In this document: in pieces, positions 1 through 8,410 of the stretch
Position numbering within the stretch: position 1 is the first letter of the stretch
How the letters are laid out: the number at the start of each line of letters is the position of its first letter
DNA from: Glo-17 sp964637835
Lineage (GTDB): Bacteria; Krumholzibacteriota; Krumholzibacteriia; LZORAL124-64-63
NCBI GenBank assembly: GCA_964637835.1
Contig: CAZWYF010000008.1
Coordinates: 1-64,000 of the forward strand
Direction: 5' to 3'
DNA length: 64,000 nt
Notes under the pieces: model-generated
The model's input: only the letters and a program-made list of their open reading frames with translations
Told to the model about the DNA's origin: nothing
The model's database searches: none
Program-made: the position numbers and the translations under genes

Positions 1-52
1 GAGCCGGACCGTTCCGGCTCCCAGGGGATGTCAACATTCTTCGGGGCACAAC

Positions 53-3000
53 CTACTTGATGAGGGCCATTCGGGTGACGTGGGAGTCGTCCGGGGTGCG
101 GGTCTCGGCGAAGTAGACGCCGGAGGCGCTCCGGGCGCCACCGCCGTCGCAGCCGTCCCACACCAGTTCATGCCGTCCGGCCACCAGGTGCCCATCCTGG
201 AGGGTGCGGACCAGCTCGCCGCGCAGGTTGTAGATCTTCACGCTCACGTGGCCGGCCCGCGGCAGGCTCAGTGCCAGCGTGGTCTTCGGGTTGAAGGGGT
301 TGGGGTAGGCGTTGACGGCCAGCACGCGGATGTCCGGCACCTGGTCCTCCACGCCGATGGGGCCCTCCAGCTGGTGACCGAAGAACTCCAGCACGTCGCG
401 CAGCAGGATGGCGCGGGCGGGGACGCCCTCGAGGCCGGCGGGTGGGACGTAGTCCGGGGCGTTGTACAACCACTGGAAATCGAAGGGCATGGAGATCACC
501 TCGGTGTCCGTGGTCGAGTTGTAGTTGTAGGTCGCCGCGGCGTAGGGGTAGGCGCCGCCATTGCCCATGGGATCGGTGAACTCCGCGAGGCGGACACCGG
601 TGCCCGTGGCCTCGACGGCGTCGAACTCGTTGATGTCGGGGCAACCGCCGTACGCCACGAAGTGGCTCACGCTGGGGAAGACGACCGGGGAGAGCAGGGT
701 CTCGACCCCGGGCGTGAACTGGTTGTCGATGCGCGGGCCGAGGTCCGAGTCCACGAATTGTACGCCGAAGTAGTTGTTGAGGAGGGCGGGACCGAGGCCG
801 CCCGCGCTCCGGAGGTCGAAGATCAGGTTGTCGCCGGTGAAGAAGGCCTTCTTGCCGCCCCGCGCGAACCAGGCGTTGAGCAGCTGGATGTCCTGCGAGG
901 GGTCGCCGTCGAAGTTTCCGTAGCCCAGCGAGTAGGCGGAGAGGTAACCGCAGGTGTAGAGGAGCGTGTCGTAGCCGTCGATCTGGGCGCTGGTGGCCCG
1001 GCCGCCCAGGCCGTTGCCCAGGCCGGAGCTCGGCGCCTGGGTGTAGTAGACGTCGTAGTCCACGCCCTCCACCATGCCGGCGCCCTTGAGGGCGCCCAGC
1101 CACTCGTCATAGCCGCCGCGGTGCCCCTCGTCTTCCCAGAACAGCACCGTGGGCTGGTCTCCGGGAGTGTCGGAGAACATGGTGGGCAGGCCCCGGCAGA
1201 CGAAGAACGGGGAGAACTGCAGGTCGTGCTGGAAGCTGGCGAAGCCGGCGGTATCGGCGGGGAACGTGGTGTGCCCGATGTCGCCGCCCTGGTTGTCCCA
1301 GGCCTCGAAGATGTAGTGGATCACGTCGCCCGGGTAGAAGAAGCCGGTGTCCGGCAGATCGAAGTGGTAGCGGTTCTCCACCAGGTTGCCGGCGGCGTTG
1401 TAGGTGCTGTCGCCGAGCACGTGGCCGGTGATGATGTTCCCGTTCTGGGTGAAGCCGGACGGGAGGCTGCGGTAGGGGTCGAAGAGCGGGTTGGCCTTCA
1501 TGCGGACCGTCATCCGCGGGAGTTCCTGGAGCGTCGAGCCGAGGCGGGCGGGGACCACGTCCACCCAGACCGAGTCGCCGGGGTCGTTGAAGTCGTCGTT
1601 GCTGATGTTGTTGCCCATGTCGAAGCGGATGGAGTTGCTCCCGAGGTCGCCGTAATCGATGTCGCCGAACTCGGGGAAGCTGCTCTGGGCGAGGAAGATC
1701 CGATCGCCGCTCATGGCGGGGCCCCCGTAGGGGTAGCTGTAGATGCGGAAGTTGTCGAAGTAGGGATGGGGCGTGCCGTCGGCGCCGTCGATCCCCCAGA
1801 GGTATCCGACCTCCCAGACCATCATGCGTACCTGGACCCACTTGCGGTCGGGCACCAGGTAGGTGGTCAGGTTGGCGCCGCCGTTCTGCGTGTAATAGGG
1901 ACCACCGTAGTAGACCACCCAGTTGGTCTCCCAGGGGGCGGCCTCGAGCATGACGGGGTCCTCGCTGGCGGTGCTGCGGACCCACCACATGTAGCAGGTC
2001 CCGCCGGAGGAGGCGGTGAACGGCTCGTGGATGTAGAGGTCGTGGCGGCACACCAGGGCGTCGTGGCCGGGGATCCACGCCAGCGCGGGCGAGAGGACGC
2101 CGCACTGGATATGGAACTCGGGACCGAGCAGGCCGCCCGTGTTGTTGACGATGTAGCCGTCGGGGCCATAGCACCAGGTGATGCAGGGCGTGCCGCCGGT
2201 GCCGGGCACCACCTGGTTGTCATCGATGAAGGCCACCTGGACCGAGGAATTCTCGTAGCAGGGGTCCACGTCATGCAGGCCCTCGTAGAGCGCGCCGAAG
2301 TTGCCGCAGGCGGGGAGCACCTCGTTCTGCCAGACGCCCGAATCGCCGTCCTCGAAGTCCTCGAAGTCCGACACGCTGCCGTCGATGCGGACGGTGAGGT
2401 CGTCGAGCCGGCAAGCGCCATCGGTGTCGATGTCGCCGCCCTGGTCGGAGAAGGCGCCGTCGGACTCGAAATAGAAGCGTACGCGGATCTCGTCGCTGGC
2501 GGCGCCGGCGTACTCGCCGGGTAGCAGGGTGGTGGACAGGTCGATGGAGACCTCCTGGTAGTCGTCCCAGACGGCCTCCTCGGTCATGTTCTCCCAGATG
2601 CCGGCCCGGTTCACCTGCAGGTACACGAAGTCATAGGTGGCCTCGGTGTGGACGATCATCTCCCCGGTGATGCGCACGGTATGGCTGACCGCGGGGTCGA
2701 TGGTGAACGACGCGTTGAGGGCCATGCGCCAGTTGTCGCCGTAGCCGAAGTCGTAGGTGCCGTCGGGTTGCAGGAACTCGGTGCCGCAGACCTCCGAGTA
2801 GCTGCCGTTGATGACGTAGGTGTCGGTGACCTGCCAGGCGTTGTCCACGCCCGAGGCAGTGACGTCCACTGGTGTCCAGTCGTACCACTCGGGGTTGCCG
2901 TCCAGGTCCTCGAAGGTGCCGTCCATGCGGTCGGGCCCGCCGAGCAGGTAGACGGTGTCCACCTCGGCCTTGCGCAGATCGGGCGTGGGCGGCCGGGACC

Positions 3001-3127
3001 GTTCGAGGTGGGAGACACGAAGCCGGGACAGATCGACAGGCGGGTCCGCCGGCCCAGGGTCCGCCAGGGCGACGCCGGTCAGCGTCACGGTCACCAGGGC
3101 CAGTGCGGTCAGGATATTGCGCGCCAT
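53..3127 (-). CDS. Large secreted protein with FlgD-like C-terminal sorting domain
   Basis: A 1024-residue exported protein. It opens with a signal peptide (MARNILTALALVTVTLTG, likely cut after VALA near residue 22). It ends with a FlgD/Ig-like beta module: YPNPFNP at about residues 941-947, then a segment with VKIYNLRGELV and a GVYF strand up to the last residue. This is the layout of C-terminal domains that type IX secretion systems recognise in the FCB group. The middle holds beta-rich stretches and a Rossmann-like segment (near PTVLFWEDEG, about residue 685) but no catalytic motif I can name. The ATG at 3127 is preferred because AAGGAGGG lies just upstream; an in-frame ATG at 3166 lacks such a site. 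Secretion by a type IX route is inferred from the domain and from the PorX-like gene elsewhere in the window. Confidence 0.85.
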   Translation of the reverse strand: MARNILTALALVTVTLTGVALADPGPADPPVDLSRLRVSHLERSRPPTPDLRKAEVDTVYLLGGPDRMDGTFEDLDGNPEWYDWTPVDVTASGVDNAWQVTDTYVINGSYSEVCGTEFLQPDGTYDFGYGDNWRMALNASFTIDPAVSHTVRITGEMIVHTEATYDFVYLQVNRAGIWENMTEEAVWDDYQEVSIDLSTTLLPGEYAGAASDEIRVRFYFESDGAFSDQGGDIDTDGACRLDDLTVRIDGSVSDFEDFEDGDSGVWQNEVLPACGNFGALYEGLHDVDPCYENSSVQVAFIDDNQVVPGTGGTPCITWCYGPDGYIVNNTGGLLGPEFHIQCGVLSPALAWIPGHDALVCRHDLYIHEPFTASSGGTCYMWWVRSTASEDPVMLEAAPWETNWVVYYGGPYYTQNGGANLTTYLVPDRKWVQVRMMVWEVGYLWGIDGADGTPHPYFDNFRIYSYPYGGPAMSGDRIFLAQSSFPEFGDIDYGDLGSNSIRFDMGNNISNDDFNDPGDSVWVDVVPARLGSTLQELPRMTVRMKANPLFDPYRSLPSGFTQNGNIITGHVLGDSTYNAAGNLVENRYHFDLPDTGFFYPGDVIHYIFEAWDNQGGDIGHTTFPADTAGFASFQHDLQFSPFFVCRGLPTMFSDTPGDQPTVLFWEDEGHRGGYDEWLGALKGAGMVEGVDYDVYYTQAPSSGLGNGLGGRATSAQIDGYDTLLYTCGYLSAYSLGYGNFDGDPSQDIQLLNAWFARGGKKAFFTGDNLIFDLRSAGGLGPALLNNYFGVQFVDSDLGPRIDNQFTPGVETLLSPVVFPSVSHFVAYGGCPDINEFDAVEATGTGVRLAEFTDPMGNGGAYPYAAATYNYNSTTDTEVISMPFDFQWLYNAPDYVPPAGLEGVPARAILLRDVLEFFGHQLEGPIGVEDQVPDIRVLAVNAYPNPFNPKTTLALSLPRAGHVSVKIYNLRGELVRTLQDGHLVAGRHELVWDGCDGGGARSASGVYFAETRTPDDSHVTRMALIK

Positions 3128-3183
3128 GATACCCTCCTTGGGCGAAGAAGAGAGATCGCGGTCCACGCGGGGGCGATGAGGGA

Positions 3184-3212
3184 ACCATACAAAATCGAAA
3201 CAAGAAATTCAA
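3184..3212 (-). promoter_or_regulatory. Candidate promoter of the secreted CTD protein
   Basis: On the minus strand, TTGAAT (3212-3207) and TATGGT (3189-3184) are separated by 17 nt in an unusually A+T-rich island of a G+C-rich region. Transcription would begin near 3177, about 50 nt before the chosen ATG. The boxes fit the same layout as other candidate promoters in this window. Predicted from sequence only. Confidence 0.35.
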
Positions 3213-3331
3213 TAAGGGTTATGGAGTATATTCATCGATCTTGTCGGGTCGTATAAAGGCATGCGGAAGGGCGGCTTACAGAGCATCCGCGATTCTCGGA
3301 ACGACTCTCGATGTGGGGGGCCGGGGAAGGA

Positions 3332-3670
3332 TCAGGGCCAGTAGAGGATCCGGCCACAGCTCTCGCACTTCTGCAGCAGGTTCTCGTTGGTGGCCGACAC
3401 GAAGCTGGCCGGGATGTTGGCGAAGCAACCGGTGCAGAGATTGTCCACCACCGGGACCACCGCGTGGCCGAAGCGGCGCGTCAGGCGGCGGTAGTAGTTC
3501 AGGTGCCGGACCTCGATCTCGGCGGCGAGGTGCTCGGCCCGCTCCTCGAGCTTGGCCAGGCCCTCGAGACTGAAGCCCAGGCCCTCGAGCTGGTCGCCCT
3601 GTTCCTTGGCCTCGGCGACCATCTGCTCGATGTCCTGCAGCGCGACGAGCTTCTGCAACTGGGGATGCAT
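3332..3670 (-). CDS. Short C4-type zinc-ribbon protein
   Basis: 112 residues. The N-terminal 60 or so residues are a charged, probably coiled-coil helix. The C-terminal half carries a four-cysteine zinc ribbon, C79-x2-C82 and C102-x2-C105, ending in CGRILYWP, the signature of the C4-type zinc-ribbon (zf-RING_7) family. Members are normally about 230-250 residues with a long coiled coil, so this is a shortened version. The start lies 2 nt past the ptsN stop, and its ribosome site AGGAGGG is inside the end of ptsN, so the two genes are probably one operon. Function is unknown; related proteins are often found beside nucleic-acid enzymes. Confidence 0.8.
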   Translation of the reverse strand: MHPQLQKLVALQDIEQMVAEAKEQGDQLEGLGFSLEGLAKLEERAEHLAAEIEVRHLNYYRRLTRRFGHAVVPVVDNLCTGCFANIPASFVSATNENLLQKCESCGRILYWP

Positions 3671-3671
3671 C

Positions 3672-4136
3672 TCAACCCTCCTGCAAGGCGGTGCAGAACG
3701 CGTCGTAGTCCTCGGCGGCCAGCAGCTTCTCGCGCAGGCCGGCGTCCTGCAGCCGGTCGGTGAGAGCGGCCAGGGACTTGATGTACTTGTGGCCGCTGTC
3801 CTGCGGCGGCGCGATGAGCACGAAGAAGAGGTGCGTGGGGTCGCCGTCCACCGGGTCGAAGTCCACGCCCTGCGGCGACCGGGCGATCAGGACGGTCAGC
3901 TTCTGCACGGCGAGGGTGCGGCCATGGGGGAAGGCCACGCCCGGGCCCACCGCGGTGCTGCCCAGGGCCTCGCGGCTCTCGAGCATCTGCAGGATGGCGT
4001 CCTGCCTGGTGATGTTGGGGGATCCGGCGACCAGCCCGGCCACGAGTTCCTGGAGGACTCCGGCCTTGTCGCGGGACTCGAGGGAGGGGAGGAAGAGTTC
4101 CGGCGACGTGTGCTTCAAGACCTCGGCAATGTCCAT
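3672..4136 (-). CDS. ptsN: PTS EIIA (fructose/nitrogen-type) domain protein
   Basis: A 154-residue stand-alone EIIA domain of the mannitol/fructose class. The phosphorylatable histidine lies in VAFPHGRT (H71), the hallmark of PtsN. Such proteins take phosphate from an HPr-like carrier and usually act as regulators (nitrogen status, potassium transport, stress) rather than in sugar uptake. No EIIB, EIIC, HPr or EI gene is near. The reading frame is open far upstream, but the ATG at 4136 begins the conserved domain (MDIAEVLK) and has AAGGTGG upstream. The next gene on this strand encodes a zinc-ribbon protein. A second EIIA domain in this window is fused to an antiporter at 38.8-40.5 kb. Confidence 0.87.
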   Translation of the reverse strand: MDIAEVLKHTSPELFLPSLESRDKAGVLQELVAGLVAGSPNITRQDAILQMLESREALGSTAVGPGVAFPHGRTLAVQKLTVLIARSPQGVDFDPVDGDPTHLFFVLIAPPQDSGHKYIKSLAALTDRLQDAGLREKLLAAEDYDAFCTALQEG

Positions 4137-4176
4137 GGTCGTTGCACCACCTTGCGATCGCGTTGTATCTATTGAG

Positions 4177-4213
4177 CCGCTGACTAGCGGTAACCTAGAC
4201 AAACGGCTAGCCG
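4177..4213. promoter_or_regulatory. Two short inverted repeats between divergent ptsN and rsgA
   Basis: The divergent intergenic region holds CCGCT-GACT-AGCGG (4177-4190) and the perfect palindrome CGGCTAGCCG (4204-4213), both containing CTAG. They could be an operator for either gene or be chance. A minus-strand TTACCG-16-TAGATA pair overlaps the first repeat and could be the ptsN promoter. Regulator unknown. Confidence 0.25.
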
Positions 4214-4280
4214 AGAGCAAGATCGGATAGTGGGCCGGGACCGCCGCGGGCCCGGCGCGCCGGCCGAAAGGCGATGCGAC

Positions 4281-5282
4281 GTGACCGACGAGAACCATGG
4301 CGACGTCACCAACGGGAACCAGGGCGACGTCGCCCGCGAGGGCATCGTGATCCGCGCCGGCGCCGGCACCTGCCGCGTGGCCGTCGGCGAGGAGGTCTAT
4401 CTCTGCCAGCTGCGCGGTCGGCTCAAGCAGGGGCGGCAGCGCACGCAGGCCGTGGTGGTGGCCGGCGACCGCGTCCGCGTGCGGCTCCTGCCCGAGGTGG
4501 CCGAGGGGGCCGATCCCACCGCGGTGGTGGAGGAGGTGCTGCCGCGGCGCAACCGCGTCTCCCGGCGCGCGGCCCGGCGGACCGGCGGCCAGCGCGAGCA
4601 GATCCTCATGGCCAACCTGGACCAGCTGGTGGCGGTGCAGTCGGTGGCGCAGCCGACGCCGCAGGGCGCCCTGGTCGACCGCCTGCTGGTGGCGGCCGAG
4701 CGCTACGAGGTGCGCTCCGTGCTCTGCCTGAACAAGGTGGACCTGGATCCCGGGCTGGCCGCGGATCCCCGCTGGGAGTACTACGCCGGCCTGGGCGTGG
4801 ACGTGGTGCGCACCTCGGCCGCGACGGGCGCGGGCGTCGACGACCTGGCGGACCGGCTGGCCCATCGCGTCTCCCTGGTGCTGGGCGCCTCGGGGGTGGG
4901 CAAGAGCAGCCTGCTGAACGTCATCGCGCCGGATCTGCGGCTGCGGACCGGCGAGGTGACCGGCAAGACCGGCCTCGGTCGTCACACCACCACCCATACC
5001 GAGCTGTTCCCGTTGCCCCGGGGCGGGTTCCTGGCCGACTCGCCCGGCCTGCGCGGCTTCGATCCCTGGGATCTGCCGCCGGAGCAGCTGCGGGAATGCT
5101 TCCCGGACTTCGACGGTCCGGCGCAGGGTTGCCGCTTCCGCTCCTGCCTGCACCGCGACGAGCCCGGCTGCGGGGTCAAGGCGGCCGTGGCTCGCGGCGA
5201 GATCCCGACCTGGCGCCACGAGGCCTACCTGGACATCTTGCGTGACCTGGAGGATCGTCGGCGCGAGACGCAGGGGTACTGA
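4281..5282 (+). CDS. rsgA: Ribosome small-subunit-dependent GTPase A
   Basis: RsgA (YjeQ/EngC) is a circularly permuted GTPase that helps the 30S subunit mature. The order seen is an N-terminal OB-fold, the G4 motif NKVD (about residue 151), the P-loop GASGVGKSS (about residue 202), the G3 motif DSPG, and a C-terminal zinc knuckle of the form C-x4-C-x-H-x6-C (about residues 283-296). This permuted order is diagnostic. I chose the GTG at 4281, which has AAAGG upstream (333 residues); an in-frame GTG at 4230 would add 17 residues that match nothing in the family. The gene is divergent from ptsN and convergent with a small exported protein. Confidence 0.93.
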   Translation: MTDENHGDVTNGNQGDVAREGIVIRAGAGTCRVAVGEEVYLCQLRGRLKQGRQRTQAVVVAGDRVRVRLLPEVAEGADPTAVVEEVLPRRNRVSRRAARRTGGQREQILMANLDQLVAVQSVAQPTPQGALVDRLLVAAERYEVRSVLCLNKVDLDPGLAADPRWEYYAGLGVDVVRTSAATGAGVDDLADRLAHRVSLVLGASGVGKSSLLNVIAPDLRLRTGEVTGKTGLGRHTTTHTELFPLPRGGFLADSPGLRGFDPWDLPPEQLRECFPDFDGPAQGCRFRSCLHRDEPGCGVKAAVARGEIPTWRHEAYLDILRDLEDRRRETQGY

Positions 5283-5293
5283 GCGCGACGCCA

Positions 5294-5462
5294 GGGGGGC
5301 GCCAGGGGGGCGCCAGGGGGGCGCCAGGGGGGCGGCCGGGGGCGCCAGGGGAGCGGCCGGGAGCGGCCGGGAGCGGCCGGGGGCGCCAGGGGGGCGGCCG
5401 GGGGCGCCAGGGGAGCGGCCGGGAGCGGCCGGAGGGCGGCCGGAGGGCGGCCGGGGGGCGTG
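5294..5462. repeat. G-rich tandem repeat with quadruplex potential
   Basis: Almost the whole space between rsgA and the convergent small gene is low-complexity. It begins with four runs of six G at 5294, 5305, 5316 and 5327, each separated by CGCCA (an 11-bp unit). It continues to 5462 as degenerate GGCCGGGGGCGCCAGGGGAG-like units. The four G-runs with 5-nt loops satisfy the usual G-quadruplex pattern on the + strand, that is, in the rsgA transcript. No coding evidence. Confidence 0.8.
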
Positions 5463-5463
5463 G

Positions 5464-5736
5464 CTAGCGGGTGCGACGATCGAGCCGGCGGACCCGCCCG
5501 GTGGCCAGCCCCTCGTAGTAGAGGCAGGCCTCGAGCGATTCGTGCAGGAGCTGGTCGAGGGGCATCACGCCGGTCAGCGCCCGGTAGCGGACCACCCGGT
5601 CGGCCTGGGCGGCGAGGTCGGAACCCGGGAGCGGTCCGAGGGCCGTCTCGGGGGCCTTCTGGACCACCTCGTATCCGGCCAGGGCGAGGACGGCGAGCCA
5701 GGCGACGATGATGCTGGCGGTGCGCAGGCGGCGCAT
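5464..5736 (-). CDS. Small exported or membrane-anchored protein
   Basis: 90 residues that I do not recognise. The first 22 residues are a short basic stretch followed by a hydrophobic helix (RTASIIVAWLAVLALAG), either a signal peptide with no obvious cleavage site or one membrane anchor. The rest is soluble and mixed in charge, with no cysteines apart from one in CLYYEG. An excellent ribosome site, GGAGGAACC, directly precedes the ATG, which is the main reason to treat this short frame as real. It is transcribed convergently to rsgA, and its 3' end abuts the G-rich repeat. Confidence 0.6.
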   Translation of the reverse strand: MRRLRTASIIVAWLAVLALAGYEVVQKAPETALGPLPGSDLAAQADRVVRYRALTGVMPLDQLLHESLEACLYYEGLATGRVRRLDRRTR

Positions 5737-5846
5737 GGTTCCTCCGTTCCTCCGGCGCGGCGGGCGCGCCCGAAACGACGGTCAGGCGAGAAGCACGGCG
5801 GCAGGGATCTGATCGGCCGCCACGGACCCTCACTTGAGGCGAAGGC

Positions 5847-7016
5847 ATGGCGGCGTTCACCAGGCGGCTCAAGCGGCGACTCACCGGGCGGCTCGCCCGG
5901 CGCTGGGCGCGCCCGGCGCTGTCGGCCGACCACCTGCTCGCCCTGCGGCCCCGCCGGATCCTGGTGGTCCGCCAGCACAATCAGATGGGCGACATGGTCT
6001 GCGCCACGCCCTGCTTCCGGGCCCTGCACCAGGCCTGGCCGCAGGCCGAGATCGCCCTGGTCACCGCGCCGGTGAATCGCCAGGTGGTGGCGCACCATCC
6101 CCACCTGCACCGCGTGTTCCTCTTCGAGCAGCGGCTCTGGCGCCGGCCGCTCGCGCTGCGCGCCTTCCTCGACGGGATCCGTGCCTGGGACGCCGAGCTG
6201 GCCGTGGTGCTCAACAGCGTGTCCTTCTCCGCCACCAGCGCCTTCCTGGCCCTGTGGTCGCCGGCACGCTGGGTGATCGGGGGCGACAGCGCGCCCTTCG
6301 GCTCGGACGTGGCGCGGGCCTACAGCCTACGGCTGCCGGCGTCCCCGGAGCTGGACCGCCACTCGGTGGAGCACAGCCTGGCGCCCCTGCAGGCGGTGGG
6401 CATCACCACGGACGACCTCTCCACGGTGGTGGTCCCGTCGCCCGACCAGCAGGCCGCCGCCGCGGAGCTGGCGGCCCGTCTGCTGCCGCCCGGCCCGTTC
6501 TGGGCCCTGCATCCGGGCGCCGGCAAGCGCCAGAACGTCTGGCCGGGCGAGCGCTTCGCCGCGGTGGCCGCGCGCGCCGCCGCCGCTGGCCACCCGGTCC
6601 TGGTGCTCCATGGCCCGGCCGACGCCGCGGCGCTGGACGCCATGCGCGCGGCCCTGCCGCCGCGCACCGACGGTGCCGCGCCGGTGGTGGTGGCGCCGCC
6701 CCTGGACGTGGGCACGGCGGCCGCGCTGCTCGCGCGTGCGGAGCGCTTCCTCTGCAACGATACCGGGGTGATGCACGTGGCCGGAGCGCTGGAGGTGCCC
6801 ACGGTGGCGCTCTTCGGCCCCACCGATCCGGGACTCTGGAAGCCGCCATCGCCTCGCGTGGTGGCCCTGCGGGCCCCCGGGCGCCGGGAGGATCCCCGCG
6901 GGCGGGAGTTCGGCTGGCTGGAGACCCTGACCGTCGAGGCGGTGTGGGAGGCCTGGGCCGGCCTGCCCGTCAGCGACGCACCAGGTCCGGGGTCCTGCTC
7001 TCGGGGTCGTGGATGA
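5847..7016 (+). CDS. Glycosyltransferase family 9 (heptosyltransferase-like)
   Basis: 389 residues of the ADP-heptose:LPS heptosyltransferase superfamily (GT9), two Rossmann domains of the GT-B fold. The N-terminal domain starts ILVVRQHNQMGDMVCATP, the usual acceptor-side opening. The C-terminal domain has ALHPGAGKRQNVWPGERF and NDTGVMHVAGALEVPTVALF, the sugar-nucleotide-binding signature. The role would be building the LPS core or another surface glycan at the inner membrane; the exact sugar cannot be read from sequence. GAAGG lies just before the ATG. The last 47 nt overlap the convergent lipoprotein gene. Confidence 0.88.
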   Translation: MAAFTRRLKRRLTGRLARRWARPALSADHLLALRPRRILVVRQHNQMGDMVCATPCFRALHQAWPQAEIALVTAPVNRQVVAHHPHLHRVFLFEQRLWRRPLALRAFLDGIRAWDAELAVVLNSVSFSATSAFLALWSPARWVIGGDSAPFGSDVARAYSLRLPASPELDRHSVEHSLAPLQAVGITTDDLSTVVVPSPDQQAAAAELAARLLPPGPFWALHPGAGKRQNVWPGERFAAVAARAAAAGHPVLVLHGPADAAALDAMRAALPPRTDGAAPVVVAPPLDVGTAAALLARAERFLCNDTGVMHVAGALEVPTVALFGPTDPGLWKPPSPRVVALRAPGRREDPRGREFGWLETLTVEAVWEAWAGLPVSDAPGPGSCSRGRG

Positions 7017-7401
7017 TGGTGGCGGCCGGGCTCTCGTTGCCCGCGGCGTCCACGGCGGTGACCGCGTAGAGGGCCAGGCCGCCGAAGGGGTGGTCGTCCA
7101 CGAAGTGCGTGATGTCCGCCGGCGCGTCCACCAGGACCACCGTCCGCTCGCGACCGGTGCGGGTCAGGCGATAGCCCACCACGTCGGGGTCGGTGACGTT
7201 GGCCTGCCAGGCCACCTTCACGCGCTGCAGCGCGAGGTTCCGGGTGACCAGGCCGACGGGAGAGGCCGGCGGGCTGGTGTCGGGCGCGAACTGCGGCTCG
7301 GTGGCGGGCGGGGCGGTGGGTGCGTCGTCGCTGCCGCAGGCGTTGAGCAGGGCGAGCAGCGGCAGGGTCAGGAGCAGCAGGGTGGCGGTGCGGCGCGGCA
7401 T
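6970..7401 (-). CDS. Lipoprotein with fibronectin type III-like domain
   Basis: 143 residues. A lipoprotein signal peptide ends in LLNAC, so the mature protein should start at a lipidated cysteine near residue 22. A low-complexity DDAPTAPPATEP linker follows, then one fibronectin III-like beta domain (VKVAWQANVTDPDVVGYRL, ending YAVTAVDAAGNES). It is a paralogue of the next gene upstream (7515-7958), with the same CGSDD start, linker style and VDxxGN motif. GGGAGAG precedes the ATG at 7401. Longer upstream frames are not supported. Probably an outer-membrane or periplasmic binding module; no enzyme motif. Confidence 0.8.
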   Translation of the reverse strand: MPRRTATLLLLTLPLLALLNACGSDDAPTAPPATEPQFAPDTSPPASPVGLVTRNLALQRVKVAWQANVTDPDVVGYRLTRTGRERTVVLVDAPADITHFVDDHPFGGLALYAVTAVDAAGNESPAATIIHDPESRTPDLVRR

Positions 7402-7514
7402 GATGTCTCTCCCGGATCCGGCAGGTTCTCGAGGTGCCGGGGACCTCCCGCCGGCTGGCGGCAGAAGGTCCCGTGGGCAACGAAGCGTCAGGGAACCATC
7501 CCCCTCGGCCTTGA

Positions 7515-7958
7515 TCAGAAGCGGGTGCGGTCCTGGTCGGCCGACTCGGGATCCGGCTCGAACTCCAGGGCCACGGTGGCGGCGGCGCTCACGTTGCCGC
7601 TCTGGTCCACCGAGAAGATGTGGTAGGTCACCTGGCGGCCACAGCTGGCGACGTCGGCGTCCTCGAACCGGGTCTCGCTCTGCGGCGCGCTGACCAGCTC
7701 GACGGGATAGCGGTTGTAGCTCGCGCGGGAGACCAGGTAGCCGGCGAGGTCGGCGTCGGTGGTGTTGGGATCCCAGGAGATCACCGCGGCGGCCTGGGCC
7801 TCGTCGTAGACGGCCTGCAGGTTGCTCGGCAGGGCCGGGGGCGCGGTGTCCACGACGGGAGCGGTGGGGCTGCCGTCGTCGTCGCTGCCGCAGCCGACGG
7901 CCAGGAAGGCCACCGCGGCGATGCAGGTGAGGGTCAGGATGAGCTTCTTGCTGGCCAT
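7515..7958 (-). CDS. Lipoprotein with fibronectin type III-like domain (paralogue)
   Basis: 147 residues. Signal peptide with lipobox LAVGC, then CGSDDDGSPTAPVVDT and one fibronectin III-like domain (AAVISWDPNTTDADLAGYLV and a YHIFSVDQSGNVS strand). It has a very strong ribosome site, AAGGAGG. The 113-nt space to its downstream paralogue has no clear terminator, so both may be transcribed together. A cysteine in VASCGRQV is not shared with the paralogue. The role is unknown; such small lipoproteins commonly bind surface glycans or partner proteins. Confidence 0.82.
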   Translation of the reverse strand: MASKKLILTLTCIAAVAFLAVGCGSDDDGSPTAPVVDTAPPALPSNLQAVYDEAQAAAVISWDPNTTDADLAGYLVSRASYNRYPVELVSAPQSETRFEDADVASCGRQVTYHIFSVDQSGNVSAAATVALEFEPDPESADQDRTRF

Positions 7959-8353
7959 GGTCAGGTCCTCCTTGGTTCGCTTGTCGCCGTTGGCGAGAGG
8001 TTGAACAATCCGGGGAGCGGTCGGAGAAGCGACTCAGGGATGCAGTGGCACGGTTGCTTCGAGCTCTCGACTCCTCCGGCCCGCTCCGACCGCCCGGCTG
8101 CAAGGGGGGTGCCATGGGGTGCGACGGGGATCGACGTGGTCGTAAGTGTCTACTGGAAGGTCTCTTATCCGGATGATGGGACACCGTCGGGCGTCCTGGG
8201 GAACCATGCGGCCGCACGCGGCGCGTTGTGTCCTGCCATCCCCCGCGGCGCGCGGCGTGCAATGTGCCCGCCGTGGTCGAGCCGTGGTTCACGATGCGCG
8301 CCGCCGCCGCCCTGGGCGGCGGGTCCGTCGGCCGCGGCGTCTCGACAAAGCCC

Positions 8354-8382
8354 TTGACGCGTTTGGTCTTATGCACGACGAT
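8354..8382 (+). promoter_or_regulatory. Weak candidate promoter for the HU gene
   Basis: TTGACG (8354-8359) followed after 17 nt by GACGAT (8377-8382). The -35 box is good and the -10 box poor. If used, the HU leader would be about 100 nt long and include the 8391-8410 hairpin. Confidence 0.22.
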
Positions 8383-8390
8383 GAGGTTCT

Positions 8391-8410
8391 GGATCCTGCC
8401 CCCAGGATCC
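8391..8410 (+). other. Perfect hairpin in the HU leader
   Basis: GGATCCTG and CAGGATCC form an 8-bp stem around a CCCC loop. It has no U tract, so it is not a classical terminator. It could be a leader stem affecting HU mRNA stability or a protein-binding palindrome. Confidence 0.35.

Noticed and set aside
80..2524. 814-codon open frame on the + strand opposite the secreted CTD protein
   Set aside because: It is antisense to a protein with a signal peptide, ribosome site and recognisable C-terminal domain; its translation is Val/Gly/Ala/His-rich without domains, as expected for a high-GC shadow frame.
4274..5245. 323-codon + strand frame inside rsgA
   Set aside because: Arg/Gly/Ala/Pro-rich shadow of rsgA in another frame; rsgA motifs are intact in their own frame.
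5294..5462. CRISPR-like array
   Set aside because: Units are 11-20 bp, degenerate and without unique spacers; simple G-rich tandem repeats.
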